From Candidatus Krumholzibacteriia bacterium (GTDB lineage Bacteria; Krumholzibacteriota; Krumholzibacteria; WVZY01; JAKEHA01): a DNA stretch of 6,634 nucleotides. Position numbers and translations under genes: made by a program. This document shows positions 1 through 6,168 of this stretch, piece by piece. Each line of letters opens with the position of its first letter. The first letter of the stretch is position 1. The notes under the pieces were generated by a model that saw nothing but the letters and a program-made list of their open reading frames with translations, ran no database searches and was not told the DNA's origin. Location of the stretch: the NCBI GenBank assembly GCA_029863355.1, contig JAOTVO010000148.1, forward strand, positions 1 to 6,634, written 5' to 3'.

Positions 1-1077
1 GAGATCGCCGTCGGAGTCGCCCATGCACAGGTGCCAGGCGGAGTGGTCCCGGCGCCACGCCTCGGGAATCACGTCCCGCCATCCACCCACCACCCACCTG
101 TGGCGTTCGTCGCGGGGGAAAAACCCCGAAGAGCGCAGGAGGCGCATGGCCCACGGCTGCGTGGTCAGCATGGAGAGCACGGCCGCCTGCGATTCGTTCG
201 CGTCCGCCACGGCCCGCGCGAGCAGGCGCCGGAGCGTGGAGGCGTCGCAGTTGGCGACGAGGAAGTCCGTGACCAGGGCGCGCCGGTCCGGGTCGCTCGC
301 GGTGGGGGGGCGCCACACGAGGTAGCCGGCCACCCCGCGGTCGCCCTCGGCGACGAGCGCGCGGTAGGCCAGGTTCGGGTGCCTGCAGTACTTCCAGTTC
401 AGGTACGCCGCATTCCGGATGCGCGCCACCCCGTAGCCCCCCAGGAGCTTCCGCCAGGACCCGTCCATACCCGGATCGAACGCGTCGAGCGCACGCACTG
501 AAGCGCCCGCCGCGCGATTCTCCGCCGCCGCGGCGCGGAGAGAGCGCGCGCGCACCACGGCCAGCGCCGCCCGCGCGGTCCAGGCGTGCGCGCCCGAGAA
601 CCCCTTGCGCGCCGCGAACGCGCGCGGGTCGAGGACGAGCGTCTGGGTGACGAGGGGCTTCATGTCGGCGAAGCCAGACGCGAGATGGATCTTGTAGCAG
701 GGCTCGGTCATCCACATCCCCCCCGGCAAAAAGTCGCCCAGCCGCAGCGCGTGCTCGACGATGCGCTTGGCCAGCCCTTGCCCCCGGTAGCGCGGGTCGA
801 CGAGCAGGTCGTGGGTAAAGCGCGCCGCCACGGTACGCCCCCTGACCAGGAAGTCGGCGGGAAGATGACCCATGCTCGCCGCCAGGCGGTCCCCGTCCGC
901 GATGACGTAGCGCAGCGGGGCGCGGTCCCGCTCCGGCATACCCTCATGGATCCAGTCCAGGACGCGCCGGCGGCTCTCCACCTTGCCGGCGTCGAACGCT
1001 TCGCCGAGGAAGCGAATCAACGCGGGCTCGTGGGCGTCGCGCGCGTAGGGGACCAGGGGCAACTCGGCCTCGGTCAT
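1..1077 (-). CDS. Tandem-GNAT-type acyltransferase (partial, C-terminus beyond window)
   Basis: The minus-strand frame is open from an ATG at 1077 to the left edge, giving 359 codons with no stop. AAGGAG (1083-1088) sits 5 nt before the ATG and supports this start. Residues 1-150 look like a GNAT acetyltransferase domain. The acyl-CoA-binding signature V-D-P-R-Y-R-G-Q-G-L-A is at about 93-103, preceded by a beta strand (R-F-T-H-D-L-L). A second half (about 195-359) starts with R-N-A-A-Y-L-N-W-K-Y (221-230), a pattern common in two-domain GNAT proteins of surface-polysaccharide loci. The end, W-H-L-C-M-G-D-S-D-G-D, resembles the usual C-terminus of that group, so only a few residues are probably missing. 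It would transfer an acyl or aminoacyl group from a thioester donor in the cytoplasm. The acceptor is unknown; a sugar nucleotide or glycan is inferred from the neighbouring deacetylase and glycosyltransferases. It lies 17 bp downstream of the deacetylase and is probably co-transcribed with it. Confidence 0.85.
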   Translation of the reverse strand, partial: MTEAELPLVPYARDAHEPALIRFLGEAFDAGKVESRRRVLDWIHEGMPERDRAPLRYVIADGDRLAASMGHLPADFLVRGRTVAARFTHDLLVDPRYRGQGLAKRIVEHALRLGDFLPGGMWMTEPCYKIHLASGFADMKPLVTQTLVLDPRAFAARKGFSGAHAWTARAALAVVRARSLRAAAAENRAAGASVRALDAFDPGMDGSWRKLLGGYGVARIRNAAYLNWKYCRHPNLAYRALVAEGDRGVAGYLVWRPPTASDPDRRALVTDFLVANCDASTLRRLLARAVADANESQAAVLSMLTTQPWAMRLLRSSGFFPRDERHRWVVGGWRDVIPEAWRRDHSAWHLCMGDSDGDL

Positions 1078-1094
1078 GTCTTCTCCTTTTCGAT

Positions 1095-2135
1095 TCACTG
1101 CCCGGCGCGGTGGCGCAGCGTGCGCAGCAGCGTCGGGTAACCACTGAGCTCCGCGGAGAACTCGGATACGGTGACGGCGTTGTGGGTAAGAATGTAGCGC
1201 GGGATCGTGTAGCGGTCGGCCCCGCTCGCGACCCGCTCCCTGACGGTGGTTGTCGCCGAGCGGTAGCCCGCCGCGATGACCCGTTCGCGCGTCGTCTGGT
1301 CGAAGTCGCCGGGCGCCCCGTTGGGGTAGCCGAAGTGCGCGCACGGGCATCCGCAAGCCGCCTCGATCGTCTGCTTCGACTCCTGCAGCTCGCGGTCGAT
1401 CGCCCGCGGAGCGCAGCGCGAGAGGATCGCGTGGCTGGCCGTGTGCGACCCCACGTCGATGCCCAGTTCCGGCAGCGCGCGCAGCTCTTCGGGCCGAAGC
1501 GGCTGGTGGTCCTCCCAGGCGGTGGCGACGGCGTCGTCGCCGACGCCGAGGCGTTCGTGCACGTCGTCTAGCAGCGCTACGCGCGCCTCGTCGGCGAGCG
1601 ACTTGCACAACGCGCGAATCCTGCGGTCAGCCTCGATGCGAGCCGTAGTGTCCGCGAGCGGGAGATGCAGCGGCCCCGAAGGCGCATCCACCGTTATGGA
1701 TTGGCGCTCGGTCATGCCCAGCGCGGCGACGAGACGGTCCGTCCACAACATGCGGCCGTCGAAGACGAAGTCGGTCACCACGTAGACGGTGGCGGGAATG
1801 CCGTGCGCCCTCAGCACGGGCCCGGCGCAGGTGAGCACGTTGCGATACCCGTCGTCGAAGGTCACGGCCACCGCCCGCGGAGGGAGATCCGCCTTTCCCT
1901 CCAGCCAGCCGACTACGCGCGAGAGCGGCACGGGATGGTGGCGCCCGGCCAGGTGCGCGGCGAGGCGCTCGAAGATCGGTTGGTAGAGGTGCTTGCCCTC
2001 GTGGTTGTAAATCCGCCCGGACGGCTCGCGCGTCACGCCATGGAAGGCCAGGACGACGGGCCGGTGGCGGTTGACGTGCGCGAACAGCCGGTCGACGCCC
2101 AGTGTGTAGGTGAGGGTGTGGAGAGCCTTCTTCAT
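1095..2135 (-). CDS. Polysaccharide deacetylase family protein (NodB homology domain, CE4)
   Basis: This 346-residue protein carries CE4/NodB motifs. F-H-G is at 31-33. T-F-D-D-G-Y at 92-97 supplies the catalytic-base and metal-binding aspartates D94 and D95. S-H-T-A-S-H at 230-235 gives the metal-binding histidines H231 and H235. A Y-P-N-G motif at 270-273 lies where motif 3 is expected. Ala replaces the usual proline after the second histidine. About 130 residues separate motifs 1 and 2, more than in compact chitooligosaccharide deacetylases. The middle (G-R-M-L-W-T-D-R-L at 127-135, then helices) is a layout often seen in exopolysaccharide clusters. Known CE4 enzymes remove N- or O-acetyl groups from sugar polymers; the substrate here is not predictable. 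No signal peptide or membrane helix is evident, so cytoplasmic action or non-classical export is possible. It is the first gene of a minus-strand pair with the GNAT protein and is divergent from the glycosyltransferase. The ATG at 2135 (M-K-K) has no clear Shine-Dalgarno. Confidence 0.92.
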   Translation of the reverse strand: MKKALHTLTYTLGVDRLFAHVNRHRPVVLAFHGVTREPSGRIYNHEGKHLYQPIFERLAAHLAGRHHPVPLSRVVGWLEGKADLPPRAVAVTFDDGYRNVLTCAGPVLRAHGIPATVYVVTDFVFDGRMLWTDRLVAALGMTERQSITVDAPSGPLHLPLADTTARIEADRRIRALCKSLADEARVALLDDVHERLGVGDDAVATAWEDHQPLRPEELRALPELGIDVGSHTASHAILSRCAPRAIDRELQESKQTIEAACGCPCAHFGYPNGAPGDFDQTTRERVIAAGYRSATTTVRERVASGADRYTIPRYILTHNAVTVSEFSAELSGYPTLLRTLRHRAGQ

Positions 2136-2160
2136 TCAACGTCGCACGGGAAGAAAGAGG

Positions 2161-2189
2161 ATTATACCGTTCCGCCGCACCGGCGTCAC
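2161..2189 (-). promoter_or_regulatory. Sigma70-like promoter for the deacetylase-GNAT operon
   Basis: Read on the minus strand, a perfect TATAAT (2166-2161) is preceded by GTGACG (2189-2184) with a 17-bp spacer. The second box matches TTGACA at four of six positions. Transcription would begin near 2154, leaving a leader of about 20 nt before the deacetylase ATG at 2135. TATAAT stands out in such GC-rich surroundings. This is prediction by eye, and no start site is known. Confidence 0.6.
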
Positions 2190-2246
2190 GCCCTCAGCGC
2201 GGCCCGGGGGCGGCAGGCCCTGCTTGTGGCGGCGCACGGGCGCGTG

Positions 2247-2255
2247 TGCTAAGAT
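2247..2255 (+). promoter_or_regulatory. Possible extended -10 promoter for the glycosyltransferase operon
   Basis: The sequence TGCTAAGAT matches the extended -10 form TGnTATAAT at the TG dinucleotide and four of six hexamer bases. A TTGTGG at 2224-2229 could be a -35 box, but its 20-bp spacing is poor. It lies 45 bp before the preferred glycosyltransferase ATG and within the divergent spacer, so the position is sensible. The motif alone is weak evidence. Confidence 0.3.
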
Positions 2256-2299
2256 CATGCGATGCCGATGTTTATGGTCGAGCGCGGGGGGCCGCGCGG

Positions 2300-3406
2300 A
2301 TGAAGGTCTGCGTCGTCTCGCTCAGCCTGGCCTCGTATTTCGACCCCGACCCGCGAGCGGCATACAGCGGGGCGGAGGTGCAGGCCGCCTTCCTCGCGGG
2401 CGCGCTCGCGGCGAGCGGCGTGGAGGTCTCGCTCGTGGTTGCGAACCTGCGCGACGGACTGACCCTGCCCTTCCCGGCGCACAACGCCTTCCACCGCGAC
2501 GTCGGTCTGCCCGGGCTGCGCTTCTTCCACCCGCGCCTCTCCGGTATCCTGGGTGCCCTCGAGGCGGCGGACGCCGACGTATACCACCAGCACTGTGCCG
2601 GCATGATCACCGGCGTGACCGCCATGTTCTGCCGCCGCCGCCACCGCGTGTTCGTCTACGGAGCCGGCAGCGACACGGATTTCTCCTGGCGATCGGTTCG
2701 CATGCACGGGCTGCGGGACCGCGCGCTCTACTGGGCGGGCCTGCGCCTGGCCCACGGCGTGGTGGCGCAGAACAGCGGGCAGGAGACAGCCGCGCGCCGG
2801 ACCTTGCGCTGCCCGGTGCGAACGATCGCCACCGGCGTGCCGCGCGCGCACGCCGCGAACCAGGTGGGCGACGGACCCGTGTTGTGGATGGGCGGGCTGC
2901 GGGCCGTCAAGCGCCCCGAGCTCTTCATCGAGCTGGCAAGACGGACGCCGGCGGCGCGCTTCTGCCTGGTCGGCGGTCCCATCGGCACGGAGCCCGGCTT
3001 CGCCCGGGGCGTGACCGGATCGGCCACGGGCGTTCCCAACCTGGAGCTCACCGGCTGGCTTCCGCACCCGGAGACGCTGCGCTTGTTACGGGGTGCCGCG
3101 CTGCTGGTCAACACGTCCCGCGTGGAAGGCTTTCCCAACGCGTATCTGGAAGCGTGGAGTCACGGCGTCCCTGTGGTGTCGTTCAACGACGTCGACGGGC
3201 TCATCGCGGGCGAAGGACTCGGCGTCGTATGCGACGACATCGACGGCATGGCGCGCGCGGTGGGCGCGCTCCTGGGCGAGCCCGAGCGGCGCCGGGCGAT
3301 GGGCGCGCGGGCGCGGGCGCTGGTGGAGAGCCGGTTCTCCGAGGGCGTGCTGGGTCCTCGATACGTGGCGTTCTTCGAGGAGCTGATCCGTGCCCGGAGC
3401 CGATGA
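2300..3406 (+). CDS. Glycosyltransferase family 4-type (GT-B fold)
   Basis: From the ATG at 2300 the product is 368 residues, normal for GT4 enzymes. The N-terminus M-K-V-C-V-V-S-L is a first Rossmann strand. S-G-A-E-V-Q (23-28) matches the usual G-G-A-E donor-side loop. The C-terminal half holds L-W-M-G-G-L-R-A-V-K-R-P-E (195-207), with R201 and K204 in the positions expected to hold the donor phosphates. E-G-F-P-N-A-Y-L-E (276-284) is the E-x7-E signature of retaining GT4 enzymes. These enzymes move a sugar from a nucleotide-sugar to a growing lipid-linked or free glycan at the cytoplasmic face; donor and acceptor cannot be told. A GTG at 2246 would add 18 residues, but that extension is unlike the family, so the ATG was chosen although its Shine-Dalgarno is only a G run. 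It overlaps the next gene by 17 bp. One TTA codon (L263) is rare for this GC content. Confidence 0.92.
   Translation: MKVCVVSLSLASYFDPDPRAAYSGAEVQAAFLAGALAASGVEVSLVVANLRDGLTLPFPAHNAFHRDVGLPGLRFFHPRLSGILGALEAADADVYHQHCAGMITGVTAMFCRRRHRVFVYGAGSDTDFSWRSVRMHGLRDRALYWAGLRLAHGVVAQNSGQETAARRTLRCPVRTIATGVPRAHAANQVGDGPVLWMGGLRAVKRPELFIELARRTPAARFCLVGGPIGTEPGFARGVTGSATGVPNLELTGWLPHPETLRLLRGAALLVNTSRVEGFPNAYLEAWSHGVPVVSFNDVDGLIAGEGLGVVCDDIDGMARAVGALLGEPERRRAMGARARALVESRFSEGVLGPRYVAFFEELIRARSR
3377..3382 (+). promoter_or_regulatory. Shine-Dalgarno deciding the GTG start of the membrane protein
   Basis: GAGGAG lies inside the end of the glycosyltransferase gene, 7 nt before the GTG at 3390. It favours that GTG. 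The ATG at 3403, which overlaps the glycosyltransferase stop, is in a different frame and was not used. Confidence 0.7.
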
Positions 3407-4808
3407 GGGAGGCTCGCTGCGGGACCGGGACAGCGCCGGCGGGCGGTCGGCGTCGTCGCGTCGGGGCTACCTCGTCTTCGTGGCGCTGTCGTTGATCGTC
3501 TTCGCGCCCGCGTTGGGAATCGGCTTCCGTGACGACGACTTCGCTTTCCTCGCCCACGTGCGCGAGCATGGTGGATCCGGCAGCCTGCTCGGGCGATCCG
3601 ACGCGTTCACCTTCCACCGACCGGGGGCGACGGCGCTCTTCTACCTCGAGTACGTGCTGTTCGGGCTGCATCCGGGGGCCTACTTGGCGTTCAACTACGG
3701 TCTCCACCTCGGCATCTCGCTGGTGCTGCGTTCGCTGTTTCTCGCCCAGGGCGCGCCGCCGCGCCTGGCCGATACGGCCTCCGGTCTCTTCCTGGTGGGA
3801 TACGCGCACTACGGGAAGCAGGTCATGTGGGCCTGCACCAGCGGACCGCTGGCTTCCGTCCTGTTGGCCGGGATGGCGCTCCGAGCCGTCCTGTGGGTCG
3901 AGGGCGATCGTGCCCTGGGGTCGTGGCGGAGACGTCTCGCCTGGACCGCCATCCTGGCCGCGCTTTGGGTCGGTCCCTCGTTGCACGAATCCAGTCTGGT
4001 CGCGCCGCTGTTGATCCTCCTGCTGGCGAGGAGGCGCAAAACGCGGGCCGTCGTGCTCGCGCTGGCCCTCGTCGCCGCGGCGATGTGGATCGCTCCGCGC
4101 TGGGCCATCGCAGGCGCCAACGAGGCATCCCGCCCGACCTGGCCGCGCCTCTTTCACGCGCCGATCTACCTCTTGCGATACGTCGGCTTCATGCTCGTTC
4201 CGTTCCAGCCGCGGGCGCTTGCGAGTCTGTGGGGTGAGCACGGCGCGCTCCTCCGAGTCGTGTCGAGCGTGGCGCACGGCGCGATCGGGGCGGCCGCCTT
4301 CGCGCTGATGGCCGCTCGCCGTGGCCGCGCAAGCGAGCCAGTCCGCTTCGCGTGCCTGTGGCTGCCGCTCGCCCTGCTCCCGTTCTGCCTGGTGGGAATT
4401 CCCGAGGGATGGATGGAGCTGAGGTACACGTACTTCGCCGCGGCGCCGCTTTCGCTCGCCGTGGCCGCGGCGCTGCTGGCGTTGCCGCGCGTCGTCGGCC
4501 GGTCGATCCTCGCCGGTTTGATCGTTGCGAGCGCGCTCCTCGTGGTGGGGTTGGGTCTCAAGTACCGCCGGGACGCAAAGGAGCCGCGCAACACGAACCG
4601 GCTGCGAGATCTGCAGGCGCTGTCGATTCGGCCGCAGCCGGTGGTGCATGCCGTGCCTGCCCCGGCAACGCAGAGCCCCCGCGATCCCGAACGGGACCGC
4701 GGGGGCTTCGCTCGTGGGGCTTCCCCCGCCATGGCGGGGCGCCCGCTGGTAGGGTCTTGGCTCAGCGCAAGTCGGTCGTGGGGCAGCGCTGCGCCCACAC
4801 GCCCCTGA
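3390..4808 (+). CDS. Polytopic membrane protein, GT-C glycosyltransferase-like
   Basis: The frame gives 472 residues from a GTG start with a good ribosome site, overlapping the upstream glycosyltransferase by 17 bp, so the two are surely co-transcribed. About 11-13 hydrophobic stretches run from residue 26 to 391. After the first membrane helix comes R-D-D-D-F (47-51), then F-H-R-P (75-78) and later E-L-R-Y-T-Y (343-348). This order, an acidic motif in the first outer loop, then RP, then a late RYxY, resembles GT-C proteins such as the PMT/TMTC-type group. Those use polyprenyl-phosphate sugars on the outer face of the membrane. By inference it adds a sugar to, or helps finish, the glycan begun by its neighbour. 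Similarity is from motif layout only, so another multi-spanning role is possible. The last helix ends near 391. Residues from about 430 on are encoded by hairpin DNA and by the antisense of the next gene, and look non-native. The functional end is probably near residue 425. Confidence 0.8.
   Translation: MPGADEGGSLRDRDSAGGRSASSRRGYLVFVALSLIVFAPALGIGFRDDDFAFLAHVREHGGSGSLLGRSDAFTFHRPGATALFYLEYVLFGLHPGAYLAFNYGLHLGISLVLRSLFLAQGAPPRLADTASGLFLVGYAHYGKQVMWACTSGPLASVLLAGMALRAVLWVEGDRALGSWRRRLAWTAILAALWVGPSLHESSLVAPLLILLLARRRKTRAVVLALALVAAAMWIAPRWAIAGANEASRPTWPRLFHAPIYLLRYVGFMLVPFQPRALASLWGEHGALLRVVSSVAHGAIGAAAFALMAARRGRASEPVRFACLWLPLALLPFCLVGIPEGWMELRYTYFAAAPLSLAVAAALLALPRVVGRSILAGLIVASALLVVGLGLKYRRDAKEPRNTNRLRDLQALSIRPQPVVHAVPAPATQSPRDPERDRGGFARGASPAMAGRPLVGSWLSASRSWGSAAPTRP
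4674..4707. terminator. Strong hairpin between convergent genes, likely bidirectional terminator
   Basis: Arms of 16 nt (4674-4689, AGCCCCCGCGATCCCG; 4692-4707) pair at 15 of 16 positions, with one A:C mismatch (4684/4697) and a tiny loop. It starts with AG and ends with CT, the usual frame of an intrinsic terminator, but only TTCGCTC follows, not a clean T run. It lies 55 bp past the lipoprotein stop on the minus strand and at the expected end of the membrane gene on the plus strand. The plus ORF is open across it. Confidence 0.6.
4724..4739. terminator. Perfect 16-bp palindrome, second hairpin of the convergent junction
   Basis: CCCCGCCATGGCGGGG is fully self-complementary and lies 22 bp downstream of the lipoprotein stop codon. 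An alternative hairpin pairs GGGG (4716-4719) with CCCC (4723-4726). There is no T run, so a factor-dependent stop or a transcript-stabilising structure is as likely as an intrinsic terminator. Confidence 0.4.
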
Positions 4809-5889
4809 AGTAGCCGCCGCGTGACGCGTTGTCGACGGTGGTAATGTCGTCACCGACGCGCCACTCGCCCTTCAGTCCGCCCATCGCGTGCCGAGCGCGA
4901 TTGAACCACACGCCCTCGAACCATCCGCCCGGGCGGTCGCCGAAGGCGCCGTAGCGCCCCTTGAGCAAGCCATAGAACTGGCCACCGTGGTTGATCCACT
5001 TGCCGAAGAACACCTTCTCTCCACGGGAATTGGGTCCATACACGCCCCTGAGGTATCCCATGTGGAGGCCGTTGTGGCTGATCCACTTGCCCCTGAAGGC
5101 GCCGCCCGGGCGGTCTTCCACGTCGCGCCACTGGCCCGCGAGGAAGCCGCTGGGGCAGGGTTGTGGCATGACGGCGACCGTGTTGAAGGCGACGGCGTTG
5201 CCGTGGTCGTCGACACGAATCACGCGGTGCAGATTAGCGAGCTCGTCCTCGGTGAAGGTAACGGTCAGCGGTTCGGTCGCGAAGGTCACCTGGAGCGGCG
5301 CGTGCGCGGTATCGCCGCGGGCAAAGCCGTTGTCGTCCGGCATGGTGTCCTTGTGGGCGAGCTTGTGCAGCGCCACCACGATGCCGTCGAAGTGCGGCCG
5401 CGTGTACGAGACCCACTCGAGAAGATCGCGCGAGGTGCGGGGCAGGATCTCGTCGCGCGCGTCGAAGGCGATGGTGCGCTTGAGCAGCACGACGCCGTTC
5501 TCGACGCTCAACGAACCGCTCCAGTCGGTGACGAAGTTGATGGTGCTGTCCGCGCGCAGGCTCCCCCACGTGATCATGAGGTACCGGTGGGCGCGCTGTA
5601 GCTCCCGCTCGCGCAGGCGCGCGCGCGTCACCGCGGGATCGTCCTCCATGGGATCGATGTACGCGACGTCGGCCTCGGGGCCGTACGTCGTCGCCAGGTA
5701 CGGATCGGCAAAGGCCGGCGATTCGTCACCGAAGTTGAACCCGCCGTACTCGTCGTCGAAGTCGACGACCTGCTCGCGCGTGAGCAGTTCGTCTCCCACC
5801 GACGGCACGTCGGCCGTCGACTGGCAGCCCGTCCACACGAGCACGAGCGCCAAGAGCGCCGCGGGAAGCAGTGTGTAGGTCCGTTTCAT
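4762..5889 (-). CDS. Putative outer-membrane lipoprotein with eight 15-residue MORN-like repeats
   Basis: This 375-residue protein starts at the ATG at 5889, with AAGGGG (5896-5901) 6 nt upstream. An ATG 10 codons earlier (5919) would put an extra stretch before the signal and was not used. Residues 1-21 form a signal sequence (M-K-R, a hydrophobic core, then W-T-G) with the lipid-modified cysteine at C22. Trp at -3 of the lipobox is unusual. Gln at +2 would suit outer-membrane sorting by the Escherichia coli rule. Residues 40-85 are acidic and low in complexity. Residues 105-240 look like a beta-rich domain (D-W-S-G-S-L at 122-127, then alternating strands). Residues 248-365 are eight G-x-[FL]-x-G-x-[WY] units. 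No family name is recognised and no enzyme motif is visible. A surface structural or binding role is the best inference. The SUMF1-like gene lies upstream on the same strand. Confidence 0.82.
   Translation of the reverse strand: MKRTYTLLPAALLALVLVWTGCQSTADVPSVGDELLTREQVVDFDDEYGGFNFGDESPAFADPYLATTYGPEADVAYIDPMEDDPAVTRARLRERELQRAHRYLMITWGSLRADSTINFVTDWSGSLSVENGVVLLKRTIAFDARDEILPRTSRDLLEWVSYTRPHFDGIVVALHKLAHKDTMPDDNGFARGDTAHAPLQVTFATEPLTVTFTEDELANLHRVIRVDDHGNAVAFNTVAVMPQPCPSGFLAGQWRDVEDRPGGAFRGKWISHNGLHMGYLRGVYGPNSRGEKVFFGKWINHGGQFYGLLKGRYGAFGDRPGGWFEGVWFNRARHAMGGLKGEWRVGDDITTVDNASRGGYFRGVWAQRCPTTDLR
4795..5148 (-). repeat. Eight-unit 45-bp coding repeat (15-residue period) in the lipoprotein
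   Basis: Units begin at residues 248, 263, 278, 292, 307, 322, 337 and 359 of the lipoprotein: GFLAGQW, GAFRGKW, GYLRGVY, KVFFGKW, GLLKGRY, GWFEGVW, GGLKGEW, GYFRGVW. The period is 15, 15, 14, 15, 15, 15 and 22 residues. The DNA is diverged, but short identical blocks remain, such as CGCCCGGGCGGTC (near 4927 and 5103) and TGATCCACTTGCC (near 4991 and 5078). This points to old duplication kept by protein selection. The units resemble the G-x-W core of MORN repeats, which are longer (about 23 residues). Confidence 0.85.
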
Positions 5890-6168
5890 GGCCCACCCCT
5901 TTCCACTGATGCGATGCATGTCTCTCCGATAGTCGATTGAGTGCCTCGTGGAAGCCGCCGGAGGTCACGGGCCGGCGCCGTCCTGCCCCCGGCAATCGCA
6001 ACGCGCGTGCCGCCGCCGGGCCCAGCGGGAGGCGCAGGCGTAAGCTGTTGCCATGAGGGCAGTTGTGCAAGTGGATCGAGTCGCGGCGCCACCGGCGGCG
6101 CCCGGCCGGATGTCCCTGGCGGGTCACACGGGGCGTGACGTGTGCGGTGGGGGACAGCCTCGGCCCAT
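5890..6168. other. Intergenic spacer before the lipoprotein gene
   Basis: No convincing gene is seen in these 279 bp. The open frames here are extensions or shadows, without ribosome sites or domain-like sequence. The region holds the lipoprotein ribosome site (5896-5901). Inverted repeats are present: GGCGCC at 6085-6090 and 6097-6102 around a 6-nt loop, and CACACG/CGTGTG (6125-6130, 6139-6144). The latter, 25-44 bp past the SUMF1-like stop, could end that transcript. No promoter with both boxes well spaced was found for the lipoprotein. Confidence 0.5.

Noticed and set aside
304..310. Seven-G run in the GNAT gene (another seven-base run, of C, at 718-724), considered as a phase-variation tract.
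   Set aside because: The frame is intact across both runs, seven bases is short for slippage switching, and such runs are expected at this GC content.
2246..2299. Upstream GTG start for the glycosyltransferase, adding 18 residues.
   Set aside because: The added residues precede the family's normal first strand, and the GTG sits inside the candidate -10 element.
3084..3092. Rare TTA leucine codon in the glycosyltransferase as a developmental control point of the Streptomyces bldA kind.
   Set aside because: Nothing else in the window indicates an actinomycete; one rare codon alone is not evidence of regulation.
2110..3495. Long plus-strand open frame overlapping the glycosyltransferase.
   Set aside because: It is arginine-, alanine- and glycine-rich without any domain pattern, and the overlapping frame carries clear GT4 motifs.
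3201..4853. Long minus-strand open frame (550 codons) opposite the glycosyltransferase and membrane gene.
   Set aside because: It is low-complexity and rich in Arg, Gln and Glu, lacks a ribosome site and domains, and lies antisense to two convincing genes. GC-rich DNA commonly gives such open frames.
5908..5920. Shared ATGCGATGC string near both 2258 and 5909, considered as a common operator.
   Set aside because: Nine bases at two sites, with different placement relative to the starts, is compatible with chance.
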